NCBI GenBank assembly: GCA_017515635.1
Contig: JAFWFO010000011.1
Coordinates: 1 to 64,000, forward strand
Length of the DNA: 64,000 bases
Source of the DNA: Selenomonadaceae bacterium
GTDB taxonomy: Bacteria > Bacillota > Negativicutes > Selenomonadales > Selenomonadaceae
Reading direction: 5' to 3'
Below the pieces are notes generated by a model. The model worked only from the letters and a program-made list of their open reading frames with translations, ran no database searches and was not told where the DNA came from. The position numbers were made by a program, and so were the translations under genes. This document shows, piece after piece, positions 33,901-43,325 of this stretch (within the stretch, counting starts at the first letter, position 1; every line of letters starts with the position of its first letter).

Positions 33901-34944
33901 CCCGACCACGATAACGGAGCGTCCCGAATAATCCACGCGCTTTCCCAACAGGTTTTGACGGAATCGCCCTTGCTTGCCTTTGAGCATATCCGACAGCGAC
34001 TTTAACGCTCGGTTGCCGGGGCCTGTTACGGGTCTGCCGCGTCGCCCGTTGTCTATCAACGCGTCCACTGCCTCTTGTAACATTCGCTTTTCGTTTCGCA
34101 CTATTATATCGGGCGCTTTCAAATTCAACAGCCGACGCAACCGGTTATTGCGGTTTATCACTCGCCTATATAAATCGTTTAAGTCACTTGTTGCGAATCG
34201 TCCGCCGTCCAGCTGTACCATCGGGCGTAGTTCCGGCGGTATCACCGGTATCACCGTCAAGATCATCCATTCGGGCTTGTTTCCGCTTTTTCTAAAGGCT
34301 TCGACCACTTCGAGACGCCGTATTGCTCTCAAGCGCTTTTGACCGTTCGACGAATTCAATTCTTCGCGCAGGCTCTCACTCATCGAATCCAAATCGAGTT
34401 CCGAGAGCAGTTTTTGAATCGCTTCGGCGCCCATTCCGACTTTGAAGGCATCGCGGCCGTAACTTTCTTTTGCCAGCCGATATTGTCCCTCGGTCAAGAT
34501 GTCCTTTTGTTTCAAATCGGTAGTGCCTGCGTCCAAAACGATATACGACGCGAAATACAGCACTCGTTCCAAAGCACGCGGCGACATATCCAAAAGCAAG
34601 CCCATTCGCGACGGGATTCCTTTGAAGTACCAGATATGTGACACGGGCGCGGCCAGTTCGATGTGCCCCATACGTTCGCGACGCACCTTGGCGCGGGTGA
34701 CTTCGACACCGCACCTGTCGCAGATTGTTCCTTTGTAGCGGATTCGTTTATATTTCCCGCAGTGGCATTCCCAATCTCTTGTCGGGCCAAAAATGCGTTC
34801 GCAAAAAAGTCCGTCGCGTTCGGGTTTTAAAGTTCGATAATTTATCGTTTCGGGCTTTTTTACTTCACCATGTGACCATTCGCGGATTTTTTCGGGCGAC
34901 GCAAGGCCGATTCGCATTGAGTCGAAAATATTTACGTCCAGCAA
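30922..34944 (-). CDS. rpoC: RNA polymerase beta' subunit
   Basis: The 1340-residue catalytic subunit of RNA polymerase. The zinc site [20 protein letters not shown] lies near residue 60. The active-site Mg loop is [12 protein letters not shown], and [20 protein letters not shown] is near residue 905. TTG start behind AAAAGGAGGAG. Unusual: a 56-bp heptamer hairpin array (33244-33299) is translated in frame as [18 protein letters not shown], between [10 protein letters not shown] and LVKTSLGRM, adding about 18 residues. Segments near 31.5-33.0 and 33.4-34.3 kb use many ATA codons, unlike the rest. Confidence 0.97.
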   Translation of the reverse strand: MLDVNIFDSMRIGLASPEKIREWSHGEVKKPETINYRTLKPERDGLFCERIFGPTRDWECHCGKYKRIRYKGTICDRCGVEVTRAKVRRERMGHIELAAPVSHIWYFKGIPSRMGLLLDMSPRALERVLYFASYIVLDAGTTDLKQKDILTEGQYRLAKESYGRDAFKVGMGAEAIQKLLSELDLDSMSESLREELNSSNGQKRLRAIRRLEVVEAFRKSGNKPEWMILTVIPVIPPELRPMVQLDGGRFATSDLNDLYRRVINRNNRLRRLLNLKAPDIIVRNEKRMLQEAVDALIDNGRRGRPVTGPGNRALKSLSDMLKGKQGRFRQNLLGKRVDYSGRSVIVVGPELKLHQCGLPKEMALELFKPFVMKKLSADANLTIKAAKRKVDRANAEVWGVLEEVIKEHPVLLNRAPTLHRLGIQAFEPVLTEGRALKLHPLACTAYNADFDGDQMAIHLPLSAEAQAEARVLMLAANHILAPKDGKPIIVPTQDMVLGTYYLTKLRKSSEKHSVKGENKYFASFNEALMAYNAGFLDLQAEIFVRVQDSFKLEALSFKGDDTQSSKLVKTSLGRMIFNEKLPPELRHYQRDAEGNLTLGKLMNKKELGKLVAECFNMFGATKTAEVIDEVKRLGYHFACIAGMTVAISDVITPPAKKEIIAETAGKVKRVEANFNRGLLTDQERYKKVIALWEDATNRVADAMMDNMDEFNPIFMMADSGARGNKQQMRQLAGMRGLMADPSGKTIDLPITANFREGLSVSDYFISSHGARKGLADTALRTADSGYLTRRLVDVAQDVIVREDDCDIETINLTLIRAKLAADTGDALELLNEALLDRVIAEDIKDAGGEVVIPHDSTLDEDALEVLIELNAPEVCLRGQSLTAPNAASHSLVSETIKLGTRDAAERQELRENFLREIIGKELVEPYAAKIDRELAEQILDADDLPEIRIRHNNIRGIEVEAITEETHSGKAAKGVIEPLADRIIGRVLAENIYDENGELIARINEMIDESNVKKICAVRDKVSIRSVLTCKSPFGVCKKCYGRDLANQTEVEVGEAVGIIAAQSIGEPGTQLTMRTFHTGGVAGGDITQGLPRVEELFEARKPKNNAIIAEIDGVISYGVEEKTGLRTVIINPHDIDNQQPREYVIPYGIQPKVKEGDEIVAGTNITDGAKNPHDIMRICGLKETHRYLVKEVQKVYKSQGVEINDKHIEVMVRQMLHKVRIEDSGSTEFLPGEFVDVNIFEAENTRAIEEERAPAVAKPILLGITKASLATDSFLSAASFQETTRVLTDAAIKGKIDPLIGLKENVIIGKLIPAGTGMSHYRDLKVIDNEEVDEESAAE
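33244..33299. repeat. Heptamer hairpin array inside rpoC
   Basis: Eight 7-bp units in phase: GAGCTTT twice, GAGTATC, GTCACCC, then TTAAAGC-type units four times. It is the same AAGCTTTA family as upstream of ileS, yvcK and sucC. It lies inside the rpoC reading frame, without a stop in the frame used, and the two halves could pair in the mRNA. Confidence 0.92.
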
Positions 34945-34960
34945 CGTTACTCCTCCTTTT

Positions 34961-35016
34961 TTAGGTGCTAGTAGCTGGTTGCTAGTAGCTGGTTGCCAGC
35001 TACTAGCTACTAGCGA
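34961..35016. repeat. Heptamer array between rpoB and rpoC
   Basis: Eight 7-bp units. In transcript sense they run TCGCTAG, TAGCTAG, TAGCTGG, CAACCAG, CTACTAG, CAACCAG, CTACTAG, CACCTAA. It begins immediately after the rpoB stop codon and ends 4 nt before the GGAGGAG of rpoC. It is self-complementary. The unit differs from the AAGCTTTA type but the 7-bp rule is the same. Confidence 0.92.
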
Positions 35017-38000
35017 CTAAAACTCGTCCTCAGCGTCAACATTGTCAACACCGTCAAGACCGTCGAGCGTCAAATCTTCGTTGGCAATATTTTCCAAGTC
35101 GCCCAAGTTTTCCAGTTGCGCGTCTATCTCTTCGTCTGTCAATTCGCGTTCCGGTTCCTCAATTTCTTCGGCAATGATGTCACCTTCGGGTTCCGGTTCT
35201 TCGGGCGGGGCATTTACGCTGTGATCGCCGTATGTGCCGACATCAACGCCAAGATCATTTGCATTTTTCTTAATGGCGTCCTCGTCTTCGTCGTCGCGGA
35301 TGATAATTTCTTTGGAATCGCCGCTCAAGACGCGAATATCAAGCCCGATTGATTGCAGCTCTTTAATGAGCACTTTAAATGATTCGGGCACGCCGGGTTC
35401 GGGGATATTCTGACCTTTGACGATAGCTTCATAGGCTTTGACACGACCAACAACGTCGTCACTTTTGACTGTCAAAATTTCTTGCAGGGTGTAAGACGCC
35501 CCGTAGGCTTCCAATGCCCAAACTTCCATTTCGCCGAAACGTTGACCGCCGAATTGAGCTTTGCCGCCCAACGGTTGTTGCGTCACGAGTGAATACGGGC
35601 CTGTGGAACGAGCGTGGATTTTATCGTCAACCAAATGATGCAATTTGAGCATGTAAACGCAACCGACAGTAACGCGATTTTCAAACGGCAAACCTGTGCG
35701 ACCGTCGTAAAGCACAGTTTTTCCGTCCGCGTCGAGTCCGGCCATTTCTATCGTTTGGAAAATATCTTCTTCGCGTGCGCCGTCGAAAACGGGCGTCGCA
35801 ATGCAAAAGTCGGAGGGAAACTCATTATTGGGATCAAGCCCTAATTGCCGCACTGCCATACCCAAATGCGTTTCGAGAATTTGACCGATATTCATGCGCG
35901 AAGGAACGCCGAGCGGATTAAGCACAATGTCAACGGGCGTGCCGTCCGGTAAGAACGGCATATCTTCAACGCGTCTGATTTCGGAGACGACGCCTTTATT
36001 ACCGTGACGACCGCTCATTTTGTCGCCGACGGAAATTTTTCGTTTCTGCGCGATATATACCCGAACTTGTTTAAGAACGCCCGGGGCCAATTCATCATTG
36101 TTTTCGCGAGTGAAGACGTTGACGGCAACAACTTTACCGGCTTCACCGTGCGGAACGCGCAAAGAAGTATCACGAACTTCGCGAGCTTTTTCGCCGAAAA
36201 TCGCACGCAAGAGACGTTCTTCTGCAGTTAATTCAGTTTCGCCCTTAGGAGTGACTTTGCCGACGAGAATATCGCCTGTGCGAACGTCAGCACCGATGGA
36301 GATAATACCGTCAGCGTCGAGCTGAGTCAGCGAATCTTCCGAGACGTTAGGAATGTCGCGAGTGACATCTTCCGCGCCGAGTTTGGTTTCGCGAGCATCG
36401 CACTGATATTCTTCGATGTGAATAGAAGTGAAGATATCGTGTTTGATGAGGTTTTCGCTGAGCAAGATGGCATCTTCGTAGTTGTAGCCCTCCCAAGGCA
36501 TGTAGGCGACGAGGATATTGTAACCGAGCGCGAGTTCGCCTTGACTGGTGGCAGGGCCGTCCGCGATAGGCTGACCTGCTTCGACGCGCTCGCCGACGTT
36601 GACGATAGGGATTTGGTTGATACAAGTGCCCTGATTCGATCTTTGGAATTTGGCAAGATTATAAATATCTTTGGTGGAATTATCACCAAGAACTTTAATG
36701 GAATTGGCGTCGACGTATTGAACAGTGCCGCTGTTTCGTGCTAAAGTCATAACGCCGGAGTCACAGGCGGCTTTGAATTCCATACCGGTACCGACGAGCG
36801 GGGCTTGGGTTTTGAGCAGCGGGACAGCTTGCCTTTGCATATTTGCGCCCATCAGAGCACGGTTAGCGTCGTCATTTTCGAGGAACGGAATCATCGCTGT
36901 AGCGATAGAGACGACTTGTTTGGGGCTAACGTCCATGAAGTCGACATCTTCGCGTTTGACTTTGGTAGTTTCTTCGCGCTTGCGAGCGGTGACGCGTTCG
37001 TTTAGGAACCAATCGCCCTCGAGCGGCTCATTTGCTTGAGCGATAATAAAAGCCTCTTCTTCATCGGCGGTAAGGTAGCGGACTTGGTTAGTGACAATGT
37101 GATTAAATTTGTCGACTTTACGGTAAGGGGTTTCCATGAAGCCGAATTTATTGACACGAGCGAAATTAGACAGCGAGCCGATCAGACCGATATTGGGACC
37201 TTCTGGGGTTTCGATGGGGCACATACGGCCGTAGTGGGAATTATGAACGTCGCGCACTTCAAAGCCGGCGCGTTCACGACTCAGCCCGCCGGGGCCAAGT
37301 GCTGAAAGTCTGCGTTTATGAGTGAGTTCCGAAAGCGGGTTATGTTGATCCATGAATTGGGAAAGTTGGCTGGAGCCGAAAAATTCTTTGATAGCGGCGA
37401 CGACCGGACGGATATTGATAAGATTTTGCGGAGTGACGATTTCGGCGTCTTGAGTAGTCATGCGTTCGCGAATGACGCGTTCCATACGGGTCATACCGAT
37501 ACGGAATTGATTTTGCAACAATTCACCGACGGCGCGGACTCTGCGATTGCCGAGGTGGTCAATATCATCGGTTAGGCCAAGAGTGGCGAACAGGTCGAAA
37601 GTGTAGCCGAGCGCGGTAGTGATGTCGGCAAGGCAGACAGTGCGATTATCGGCAATGGACAGAGTCGGAGCACAAAGCATAGTGAAGTTACCGTTGTCGG
37701 ATTTGATTTTGATATGAATGGGGTTGATAAAGCCGCGGCGAGCTTCGTCGGTTTTGAGGTTAAAAATCTCGGCTTCGCGCTCCGAGGGGAAATTGTCGAT
37801 AAGTTCTTGAGAGACGGGCACGTCGGCAGGGATAAGAATTTCACCGGTCTCAGGGTCGCTAATGGGTTCGGCGAGGATTTTACCTAAGACGCGGCGTTTC
37901 CATCCGAGCTTTTTGGTGAGTTTATAGCGACCGACCTGCGCAAGGTCATACCGTCGTGGATCAAAAAACAGCGAGTTCAGCATATTCAAGGCATTGTCTG

Positions 38001-38982
38001 CGCTGGGCGGTTCGCCGGGGCGGATGCGTGCGTACAATGCCAGAAGTGCTTTTTCTTTGTTATCTTCGGAATTTCGTTTATCGGCGTCGAGTTGGTCGAG
38101 CAACGCTTTATAACCGACGGCGAGTGAGTTTTTGGGATTGTTCAGAATAATTTTGTCGAGGAGATAACGGAAGTTGGTGAGCGAATCAAATTTTTCGTCG
38201 AGTTTGGCAAAGGCGTCAAGAAGTCTGTCAAAAGTTTCGTCGGAATGTTGCCCGTGTCGAATATAGCCGTCCAACAACGAATCGCGGGAATCGCCGCTGT
38301 CGGCAACTTCCAAATTCTCAATGGCACATTGCAAAAAGTATTTAACGTCAAACAATTCAAGAATTTGTTCGTTGTCAACAAAATCGAGTGCGCGCAACAG
38401 ATAAGTGACGGGCATTTTTCTCGTCCTATCAATGCGCACAGAAATAGCGTTCGTCGAATCCGTCTCAAGTTCGAGCCACGCGCCGCGATTTGGGATAAGT
38501 TGTGCGGTGTAAATGTTTTTGCCGCTCTGGTCGATGGAACCGGAATAATAAGCACCTGGCGAGCGAACGAGCTGAGAAACAATGACGCGTTCTGCGCCGT
38601 TGATAATGAAAGTGCCTGTGGAAGTCATGAGCGGAAAGTCGCCGAGAAAAACTTCTTGCTCTTTGACTTCGCCTTTAGCTTTGTTATGTAATTTGACTTT
38701 GACACGAATGGGAGCGGCAAAAGTACCGTCGCGCCGTTTGCATTCTTCGAGCGAGTATTTGGATTCGCCGAAAGAGAAACTTTCAAAGAACAGCTCCAAA
38801 TTACCGGTGAAATCGGAAATGGGCGAGATGTCCCTGAAAATTTCCGCCAGTCCCTCTTTTCGGAACCAGTCATAGGAGTTGCGCTGAATATCGAGCAAGT
38901 GGGGCATGGCCATCACTTCTTTGATTCGGGCGTAACTGTAGCGCTTTCGTTTGCCGACCTTAACGGGATGCAGATTTAACAA
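35017..38982 (-). CDS. rpoB: RNA polymerase beta subunit
   Basis: The 1321-residue beta subunit. Clear landmarks are the rifampicin region ([20 protein letters not shown] and [19 protein letters not shown]), [17 protein letters not shown], and the C-terminal [18 protein letters not shown]. The TTG at 38982 is favoured: AGGAG precedes it by 8 nt, while the in-frame GTG at 38991 directly abuts that site. A long acidic tail after about residue 1240 ([11 protein letters not shown]-like, ending EDEF) is not part of the core enzyme. rplJ/rplL are not upstream; ugd is. Confidence 0.97.
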   Translation of the reverse strand: MLNLHPVKVGKRKRYSYARIKEVMAMPHLLDIQRNSYDWFRKEGLAEIFRDISPISDFTGNLELFFESFSFGESKYSLEECKRRDGTFAAPIRVKVKLHNKAKGEVKEQEVFLGDFPLMTSTGTFIINGAERVIVSQLVRSPGAYYSGSIDQSGKNIYTAQLIPNRGAWLELETDSTNAISVRIDRTRKMPVTYLLRALDFVDNEQILELFDVKYFLQCAIENLEVADSGDSRDSLLDGYIRHGQHSDETFDRLLDAFAKLDEKFDSLTNFRYLLDKIILNNPKNSLAVGYKALLDQLDADKRNSEDNKEKALLALYARIRPGEPPSADNALNMLNSLFFDPRRYDLAQVGRYKLTKKLGWKRRVLGKILAEPISDPETGEILIPADVPVSQELIDNFPSEREAEIFNLKTDEARRGFINPIHIKIKSDNGNFTMLCAPTLSIADNRTVCLADITTALGYTFDLFATLGLTDDIDHLGNRRVRAVGELLQNQFRIGMTRMERVIRERMTTQDAEIVTPQNLINIRPVVAAIKEFFGSSQLSQFMDQHNPLSELTHKRRLSALGPGGLSRERAGFEVRDVHNSHYGRMCPIETPEGPNIGLIGSLSNFARVNKFGFMETPYRKVDKFNHIVTNQVRYLTADEEEAFIIAQANEPLEGDWFLNERVTARKREETTKVKREDVDFMDVSPKQVVSIATAMIPFLENDDANRALMGANMQRQAVPLLKTQAPLVGTGMEFKAACDSGVMTLARNSGTVQYVDANSIKVLGDNSTKDIYNLAKFQRSNQGTCINQIPIVNVGERVEAGQPIADGPATSQGELALGYNILVAYMPWEGYNYEDAILLSENLIKHDIFTSIHIEEYQCDARETKLGAEDVTRDIPNVSEDSLTQLDADGIISIGADVRTGDILVGKVTPKGETELTAEERLLRAIFGEKAREVRDTSLRVPHGEAGKVVAVNVFTRENNDELAPGVLKQVRVYIAQKRKISVGDKMSGRHGNKGVVSEIRRVEDMPFLPDGTPVDIVLNPLGVPSRMNIGQILETHLGMAVRQLGLDPNNEFPSDFCIATPVFDGAREEDIFQTIEMAGLDADGKTVLYDGRTGLPFENRVTVGCVYMLKLHHLVDDKIHARSTGPYSLVTQQPLGGKAQFGGQRFGEMEVWALEAYGASYTLQEILTVKSDDVVGRVKAYEAIVKGQNIPEPGVPESFKVLIKELQSIGLDIRVLSGDSKEIIIRDDEDEDAIKKNANDLGVDVGTYGDHSVNAPPEEPEPEGDIIAEEIEEPERELTDEEIDAQLENLGDLENIANEDLTLDGLDGVDNVDAEDEF

Positions 38983-39000
38983 AGCCGTCACTCCTTTTGT

Positions 39001-39056
39001 AGGAATTAGGAACTGGGAATTAGAAACTAGTTTCTAGTTCCTATTCACTCGTTCCT
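39001..39056. repeat. Heptamer hairpin array upstream of rpoB
   Basis: Eight 7-bp units in phase: AGGAATT, AGGAACT, GGGAATT, AGAAACT, AGTTTCT, AGTTCCT, ATTCACT, CGTTCCT. The first four are complementary to the last four, so the rpoB leader would form a long hairpin just before the ribosome site. A third unit sequence, same 7-bp rule. Confidence 0.92.
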
Positions 39057-39144
39057 AAATATAATGCGCGGCGTAACCAATCGGATTTGCCAAGCGGACA
39101 CGACGCGCATACTTTCTCCATCTTATGTCAATCAGTAGCTTTGA

Positions 39145-39173
39145 ATTGTATAGCTTAAAATAAAATTTGTCAA
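39145..39173 (-). promoter_or_regulatory. Promoter for rpoBC
   Basis: On the minus strand, TTGACA (39173-39168, overlapping the ugd stop), 17 bp, TACAAT (39150-39145). This gives a leader of about 150 nt carrying the heptamer hairpin. Confidence 0.8.
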
Positions 39174-40408
39174 TCGCGTTTGAATAAATCCCGCGTGTAA
39201 ACTTTTTCGCGCACGTCGTCCAAAGCACTTTCGTAGCGGTTGGCGATTATGCAACGGCTCAAGCGTTTAAATTCGGTCGGATCGTTGACGACGCGGCTGC
39301 CGAAAAATGTCGAGCCGTCGGGCAATGCGGGTTCGTAAATGATGACGGTTGCGCCCTTCGCTTTGATTCGCTTCATGATTCCTTGAATTGACGATTGGCG
39401 GAAATTGTCGCTGTCGGTTTTCATTGCAAGCCGCCACACGCCGACAATAACTTCGTGTTCGCGGTCGACGGAAAAATTTTCGCTGGCGGTGTATGCGCCC
39501 GAAATTTCCAAGACGCGGTCGGCGATAAAATCTTTTCGCGTGCGGTTACTGTTGACGATAGCTTCAATCAGATTTTCCGGCACGTCTTGATAATTCGCCA
39601 AAAGTTGTTTCGTGTCTTTGGGCAAGCAGTAACCGCCGTAGCCGAACGACGGATTGTTGTACATGTCGCCGATACGCGGGTCGAAACAAATTCCCTTGAT
39701 GATGTCGCGTGTCGAAAGATTTTTCATTTCGGCGTAAGTGTCCAGCTCGTTGAAGTAAGCGACGCGCAAGGCAAGGTAAGTGTTCGCGAAAAGTTTGACG
39801 GCCTCGGCTTCTGTCGTGCCCATGATTAACGTCGGGATATTTTCTTTAACCGCGCCTTCCCGCAAAAGTTCGGCGAAGTCACGGGCGGCGGCAGAATTTT
39901 TTTCATCCGAAAGATTTGCGCCGACGATGATTCGCGACGGGTGAAGATTGTCGTAGAGAGCTTTACTTTCGCGCAGAAATTCGGGGCTGAACAAAATTTT
40001 GTCCGTGGAAAAATTTTTGCGTGCACCTTCGACGAAACCGACGGGAATTGTGCTTTTGATGACGATGAACGCTTCGGAACCGCTCGACAAAACTTTTTCG
40101 ATGACGGCATTGACGGCGGACGTGTCGAAGAAATTTTTTTTCGGGTCGTAATTGGTCGGCACGGCGACAATGACGAAATCGGCGGACTTGTAAGCCGAAT
40201 CGGCGTCAGTTGTTGCGGTCAAATCAAGTTCGCGTTCGGCAAAAAATTTTTCGATATATTCGTCGCGAATTGGACTTTGACGATTGTTGACGGCATTGAC
40301 TTTTTCGGGCGAGATGTCGACGGCGAAAACTTTATTGTGTTGAGCCAAAAGCGTCGCCAGCGACAAACCGACATAGCCGAGACCTGCGATTGCGATTGTT
40401 TTATTCAA
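39170..40408 (-). CDS. ugd: UDP-glucose 6-dehydrogenase (nucleotide-sugar dehydrogenase)
   Basis: Oxidises UDP-glucose to UDP-glucuronate with two NAD, feeding capsule or LPS synthesis. It is 412 residues from the TTG at 40408, which follows AAAGGAG; a longer in-frame start has no site. N-terminal Rossmann loop [14 protein letters not shown], then [13 protein letters not shown], then [13 protein letters not shown]. The catalytic Cys is in [16 protein letters not shown] near residue 250. A related UDP-N-acetylhexosamine dehydrogenase cannot be excluded, but GGYCLPKD and the length favour the Ugd type. Confidence 0.9.
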   Translation of the reverse strand: MNKTIAIAGLGYVGLSLATLLAQHNKVFAVDISPEKVNAVNNRQSPIRDEYIEKFFAERELDLTATTDADSAYKSADFVIVAVPTNYDPKKNFFDTSAVNAVIEKVLSSGSEAFIVIKSTIPVGFVEGARKNFSTDKILFSPEFLRESKALYDNLHPSRIIVGANLSDEKNSAAARDFAELLREGAVKENIPTLIMGTTEAEAVKLFANTYLALRVAYFNELDTYAEMKNLSTRDIIKGICFDPRIGDMYNNPSFGYGGYCLPKDTKQLLANYQDVPENLIEAIVNSNRTRKDFIADRVLEISGAYTASENFSVDREHEVIVGVWRLAMKTDSDNFRQSSIQGIMKRIKAKGATVIIYEPALPDGSTFFGSRVVNDPTEFKRLSRCIIANRYESALDDVREKVYTRDLFKRD

Positions 40409-40702
40409 AATAATCACTCCTTTTATAATCGAAAGGGTTTGGATATAATTTGTCTTGGTCAAGAGAAAATGTAACTCGACCATCAAAATTTTGTGCGTGC
40501 GACCTTTATAACTTTACCACAACAAATTGACTTTTGTCAGGGTTATTTTTTCACACAGGTCGTCGACCAAAATAAAATTTTTAAAAAACTGTCTGGCTAT
40601 GCTATACTCGGTTCCTACTGTTGTGTTGCCATTTGCAGTATAATTTTTTTGTCGCAATTTCTTACCGTCACAACGGTTTAAATTATCAAGGGAGGTCACG
40701 GC

Positions 40703-41224
40703 ATGACGGTTTACAAAGAAACGCTCAAGTTGCAGTCGACGGGCGGCGATCCGACTTTCATCAACATCACGCCCGAAGTTCGCAAGGCTATCGAAAACAG
40801 CGGCGTTCAAAACGGAATTTGTACGGTAATTTCTCCGCACACAACCTGCGCGGTTTTCTTCGAGGAATTCGCGCACGACATCGAATCAAACGGCATGGAA
40901 TCTTTGCAAGTCGATTTGAACAACGCGCTGAAAAAAATTATTCCCGACCATTTAACGAAGGAGCAATACATTTACCCCGGCGAAGAACATTACAAAGCCG
41001 TGGAGTCGTGGCCGGACGCCGAAACTTATTTGCCGAACGGTGACCGCACTGCGCTTTTCAACGGCGACGCGCACTTAAAGGCAAGCATTCTCGGTTCAAG
41101 TGAAACTTTTGAAGTTGACAACGGAAAACTCGGCGTCGGCACAACGGGCTACGTTTATTTCGTGGACTTCGACAGAACTCGCCCGCGTCAACGCAAATGC
41201 AAAATCATCATTATCGGCGAATAA
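40703..41224 (+). CDS. yjbQ: YjbQ family (UPF0047) protein
   Basis: A 173-residue protein of the UPF0047/YjbQ family, small enzymes with weak thiamine-phosphate synthase activity in E. coli and no settled role. Conserved blocks are CTVISPHTTCAVFFEEF near residue 40, the LNNALKKIIP helix and NGDAHLKASILGSSE near residue 112. It is longer than the usual 130-140 residues because of an insert around YKAVESWPDAETYLPNGD. ATG behind GGGAGG. Possible -10 boxes (TATACT 40603, TATAAT 40639) lie in the 294-bp gap upstream, with no clear -35. Terminator downstream. Confidence 0.88.
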   Translation: MTVYKETLKLQSTGGDPTFINITPEVRKAIENSGVQNGICTVISPHTTCAVFFEEFAHDIESNGMESLQVDLNNALKKIIPDHLTKEQYIYPGEEHYKAVESWPDAETYLPNGDRTALFNGDAHLKASILGSSETFEVDNGKLGVGTTGYVYFVDFDRTRPRQRKCKIIIIGE

Positions 41225-41243
41225 TTTTCGGACTGATTCAACG

Positions 41244-41276
41244 TCGCTCGTCTCAAAAGACGAACGATTTTTTTTG
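41244..41276 (+). terminator. Terminator after yjbQ
   Basis: Stem TCGCTCGTCT/AGACGAACGA with loop CAAA, followed by TTTTTTTT. Confidence 0.85.
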
Positions 41277-41290
41277 ACTTAAAGCGCGGC

Positions 41291-41320
41291 TTGTTACAAA
41301 GCCCCGATTTGTGCTATCAT
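41291..41320 (+). promoter_or_regulatory. Promoter for the PTS operon
   Basis: TTGTTA at 41291-41296, 18 bp, TATCAT at 41315-41320, 45 bp before srlA. No catabolite-repression site was recognised. Confidence 0.65.
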
Positions 41321-41365
41321 GCGTGCGCACATGCAACAAAACAATTTATCAGGAGGCTTGTATTT

Positions 41366-41881
41366 ATGGAAGCTATTGCTGCCGTGGCAAACGGTTTTAT
41401 GGACTTGTTCCGTGCCGGCTCGGAAACTTTTGTAAGCTGGGTAACGGGCATCATTCCGCTGGTCGTTATCATGATGACTGCGGTCAATTCGCTCATCAAA
41501 CTTATCGGCGAAGACAGAGTAAACGGCGTGGCGGAATTCGCGACGAAATACACAATCACGCGCTACACGATTCTGCCGGTTATTTCCGTCATTTTCCTCT
41601 GCAACCCGATGGCGTACACTTTCGGGCGTTTTGTAGAAGAAAAACACAAAGCGGCTTTTTACGACGCGGCTGTCAGTTTCGTTCACCCCGTCACGGGACT
41701 TTTCCCGCACGCGAACGGCGGCGAACTTTTTGTCTACATGGGCATTGCGGCGGGCATTACGCAACTCGGCTTGCCCTTGGGTGATTTGGCGGTCAGATAT
41801 TTTATCGTCGGCGTTATCGTCATTTTGATTCGCGGCATCGTCACCGACAGAATTTACGCGCACATGAGCGGCAAGAAGTAA
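41366..41881 (+). CDS. srlA: Glucitol/sorbitol-type PTS permease subunit IIC (GutA/SrlA-like)
   Basis: A 171-residue membrane protein of the glucitol PTS family (EIIC2). FRAGSETFVSWVTGIIPLVV, the RYTILPVISVIFLCNPMAYTFGRFVEE core and FPHANGGELFVYMGIAAG are typical. Several membrane helices are visible. The ATG follows AGGAGG. It is the first gene of a four-gene set with srlE, srlB and an oxidoreductase. The family is named for sorbitol, but the true substrate may be another polyol because no sorbitol-6-phosphate dehydrogenase is present. Confidence 0.92.
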   Translation: MEAIAAVANGFMDLFRAGSETFVSWVTGIIPLVVIMMTAVNSLIKLIGEDRVNGVAEFATKYTITRYTILPVISVIFLCNPMAYTFGRFVEEKHKAAFYDAAVSFVHPVTGLFPHANGGELFVYMGIAAGITQLGLPLGDLAVRYFIVGVIVILIRGIVTDRIYAHMSGKK

Positions 41882-41896
41882 CGGAGGGCGATGAAC

Positions 41897-42898
41897 ATGT
41901 CTTACAAAGCAGTAACGATTAAAGCGGGCAAAGGCGGCTTCGGCGGCCCTTTGACGTTGGTGCCGACAGATACACGAAATAAAGTCGTCAGCGTGACGGG
42001 CGGCGGAATTCATCCGATTGCGGCGAAGATCGCGGAAATGACGGGCTGCCCTGCGGTTGACGGATTTTCGACGGGCGTCCCCGACAATGAAATTCTTGTT
42101 GCGGTCGTCGATTGCGGCGGTACGGCTCGTTGCGGCGTCTATCCGAAAAAAAGAATTTTCACCGTCAACGTTTTGCCTGTCGGACAAACGGGACCGCTTG
42201 CAAGATTTATCACGGAAGATATTTACGTTTCCGCTGTCGACGCAAGTTGCATAAGTTTGGCGGACGAAAGCGCGATTTCCAAAGCGGGCACGCCGACTAA
42301 TCCGACAAGCGCGCCGAAAACCAAAGATCAAGCCAAAGCCGAAATTGCCAAAATGAACGAAGGAAAGCCGAAAAATTTGGCGACACGAATCGGCATTGCA
42401 ATCGGCGGCGTCGTCAACAAATTTTACGCGGCGGGGCGCGAAACGATTGACATCACAATAAAAACAATTTTGCCGTTTATGGCGTTCGTCTCAATGATTC
42501 TCGGCATAATCAGCGCGTCGGGGCTCGGCGACGTTATCGCCAATACAATCAGCCCGATAGCGTCGACGTTGCCCGGCATGTTGATTGTCTCGTTTATCTG
42601 CGCGATACCGTTTATTTCGCCCGTGCTCGGCCCCGGTGCAGTCATTGCGCAGGTTGTCGGAACTTTGCTCGGCGTGCAAATCGGTTTGGGCAATATTCCG
42701 CCGCAATACGCATTGCCCGCGCTGTTCGCCATTGACGCGCAGGTCGGTTGCGATTTTATTCCCGTCGGCATGAGTTTGGGTGAAGCGGAACCCGAAACGA
42801 TTGAGTTGGGCGTTCCCGCAATTCTTTATTCACGCGTTATCACGGGACCGATTGCCGTCCTTGTTGCTTATGTCTTCAGCATCGGTCTTTACAGCTGA
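41897..42898 (+). CDS. srlE: Glucitol/sorbitol-type PTS subunit IIBC (SrlE-like)
   Basis: A 333-residue protein with a cytoplasmic IIB part (VSVTGGGIHPIAAKIAEMTG, then CGGTARCGVYPKKRIFTVNV, holding candidate phosphorylated Cys). A linker rich in A, K and E follows, then a IIC membrane domain from about residue 185 with ISPVLGPGAVIAQVVGTLLG and CDFIPVGMSLGEAEPETIEL. The ATG at 41897 is favoured over 41891 because the GGAGGG lies 9 nt before it. It starts 16 bp after srlA. Confidence 0.92.
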   Translation: MSYKAVTIKAGKGGFGGPLTLVPTDTRNKVVSVTGGGIHPIAAKIAEMTGCPAVDGFSTGVPDNEILVAVVDCGGTARCGVYPKKRIFTVNVLPVGQTGPLARFITEDIYVSAVDASCISLADESAISKAGTPTNPTSAPKTKDQAKAEIAKMNEGKPKNLATRIGIAIGGVVNKFYAAGRETIDITIKTILPFMAFVSMILGIISASGLGDVIANTISPIASTLPGMLIVSFICAIPFISPVLGPGAVIAQVVGTLLGVQIGLGNIPPQYALPALFAIDAQVGCDFIPVGMSLGEAEPETIELGVPAILYSRVITGPIAVLVAYVFSIGLYS

Positions 42899-42919
42899 TT
42901 GCCTCACGGAGGTTTGAAC

Positions 42920-43291
42920 ATGAAATATCACGCCATGATAACGGGCTGGGGCGAATATGCGCTGGATTTTTTGAACGACCCAAAAGCGAATTGCATAATC
43001 ATTTTTAACAACGACGCGCCGCCCGATCTTGCCGAAATTTCCGTCCTGCACACAAAGGAGCAACTGCTTGCAATTCCTGCGGCGGGCGACACCGTCATTA
43101 TCGGCGAAAAAGTTTTCACGATAACGGCCGTCGGCGAAGAGGCGAAAAGTACTCTGCGCGAACTCGGTCATTGCACACTGTCATTTAAAGGCGGAAACGT
43201 TCCCGAACGCCCCGGCTGTATCATGCTTGAAGGCGACGAACCGTTGACGGCGGCGGATATTCAAGTTGAAAACATGATTGAAATTTACTGA
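42920..43291 (+). CDS. srlB: Glucitol/sorbitol-type PTS subunit IIA (SrlB-like)
   Basis: A 123-residue phosphocarrier of the glucitol IIA family, which passes phosphate from HPr to IIB. Blocks: YHAMITGWGEYALDFL, IFNNDAPPDLAEISVLH (with the probable phosphorylated His), VIIGEKVFTITAVGEEA, and LGHCTLSFKG. ATG behind ACGGAGG. It starts 21 bp after srlE. Confidence 0.9.
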   Translation: MKYHAMITGWGEYALDFLNDPKANCIIIFNNDAPPDLAEISVLHTKEQLLAIPAAGDTVIIGEKVFTITAVGEEAKSTLRELGHCTLSFKGGNVPERPGCIMLEGDEPLTAADIQVENMIEIY

Positions 43292-43325
43292 GCAGAATTC
43301 AATAATCGAAAGGAGCTTTGCAGTT

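Noticed and set aside
38983-38991. GTG at 38991 as the rpoB start
   Set aside because: AGGAG directly abuts it; the in-frame TTG at 38982 is properly spaced.
41294-42331. A 345-codon minus-strand open frame opposite srlA/srlE
   Set aside because: It is a shadow of two clear PTS genes; its translation is Arg/Asn-rich without family motifs. The same applies to other long opposite-strand frames at 50260-51276, 26810-27748, 12279-13130 and 1070-2155.
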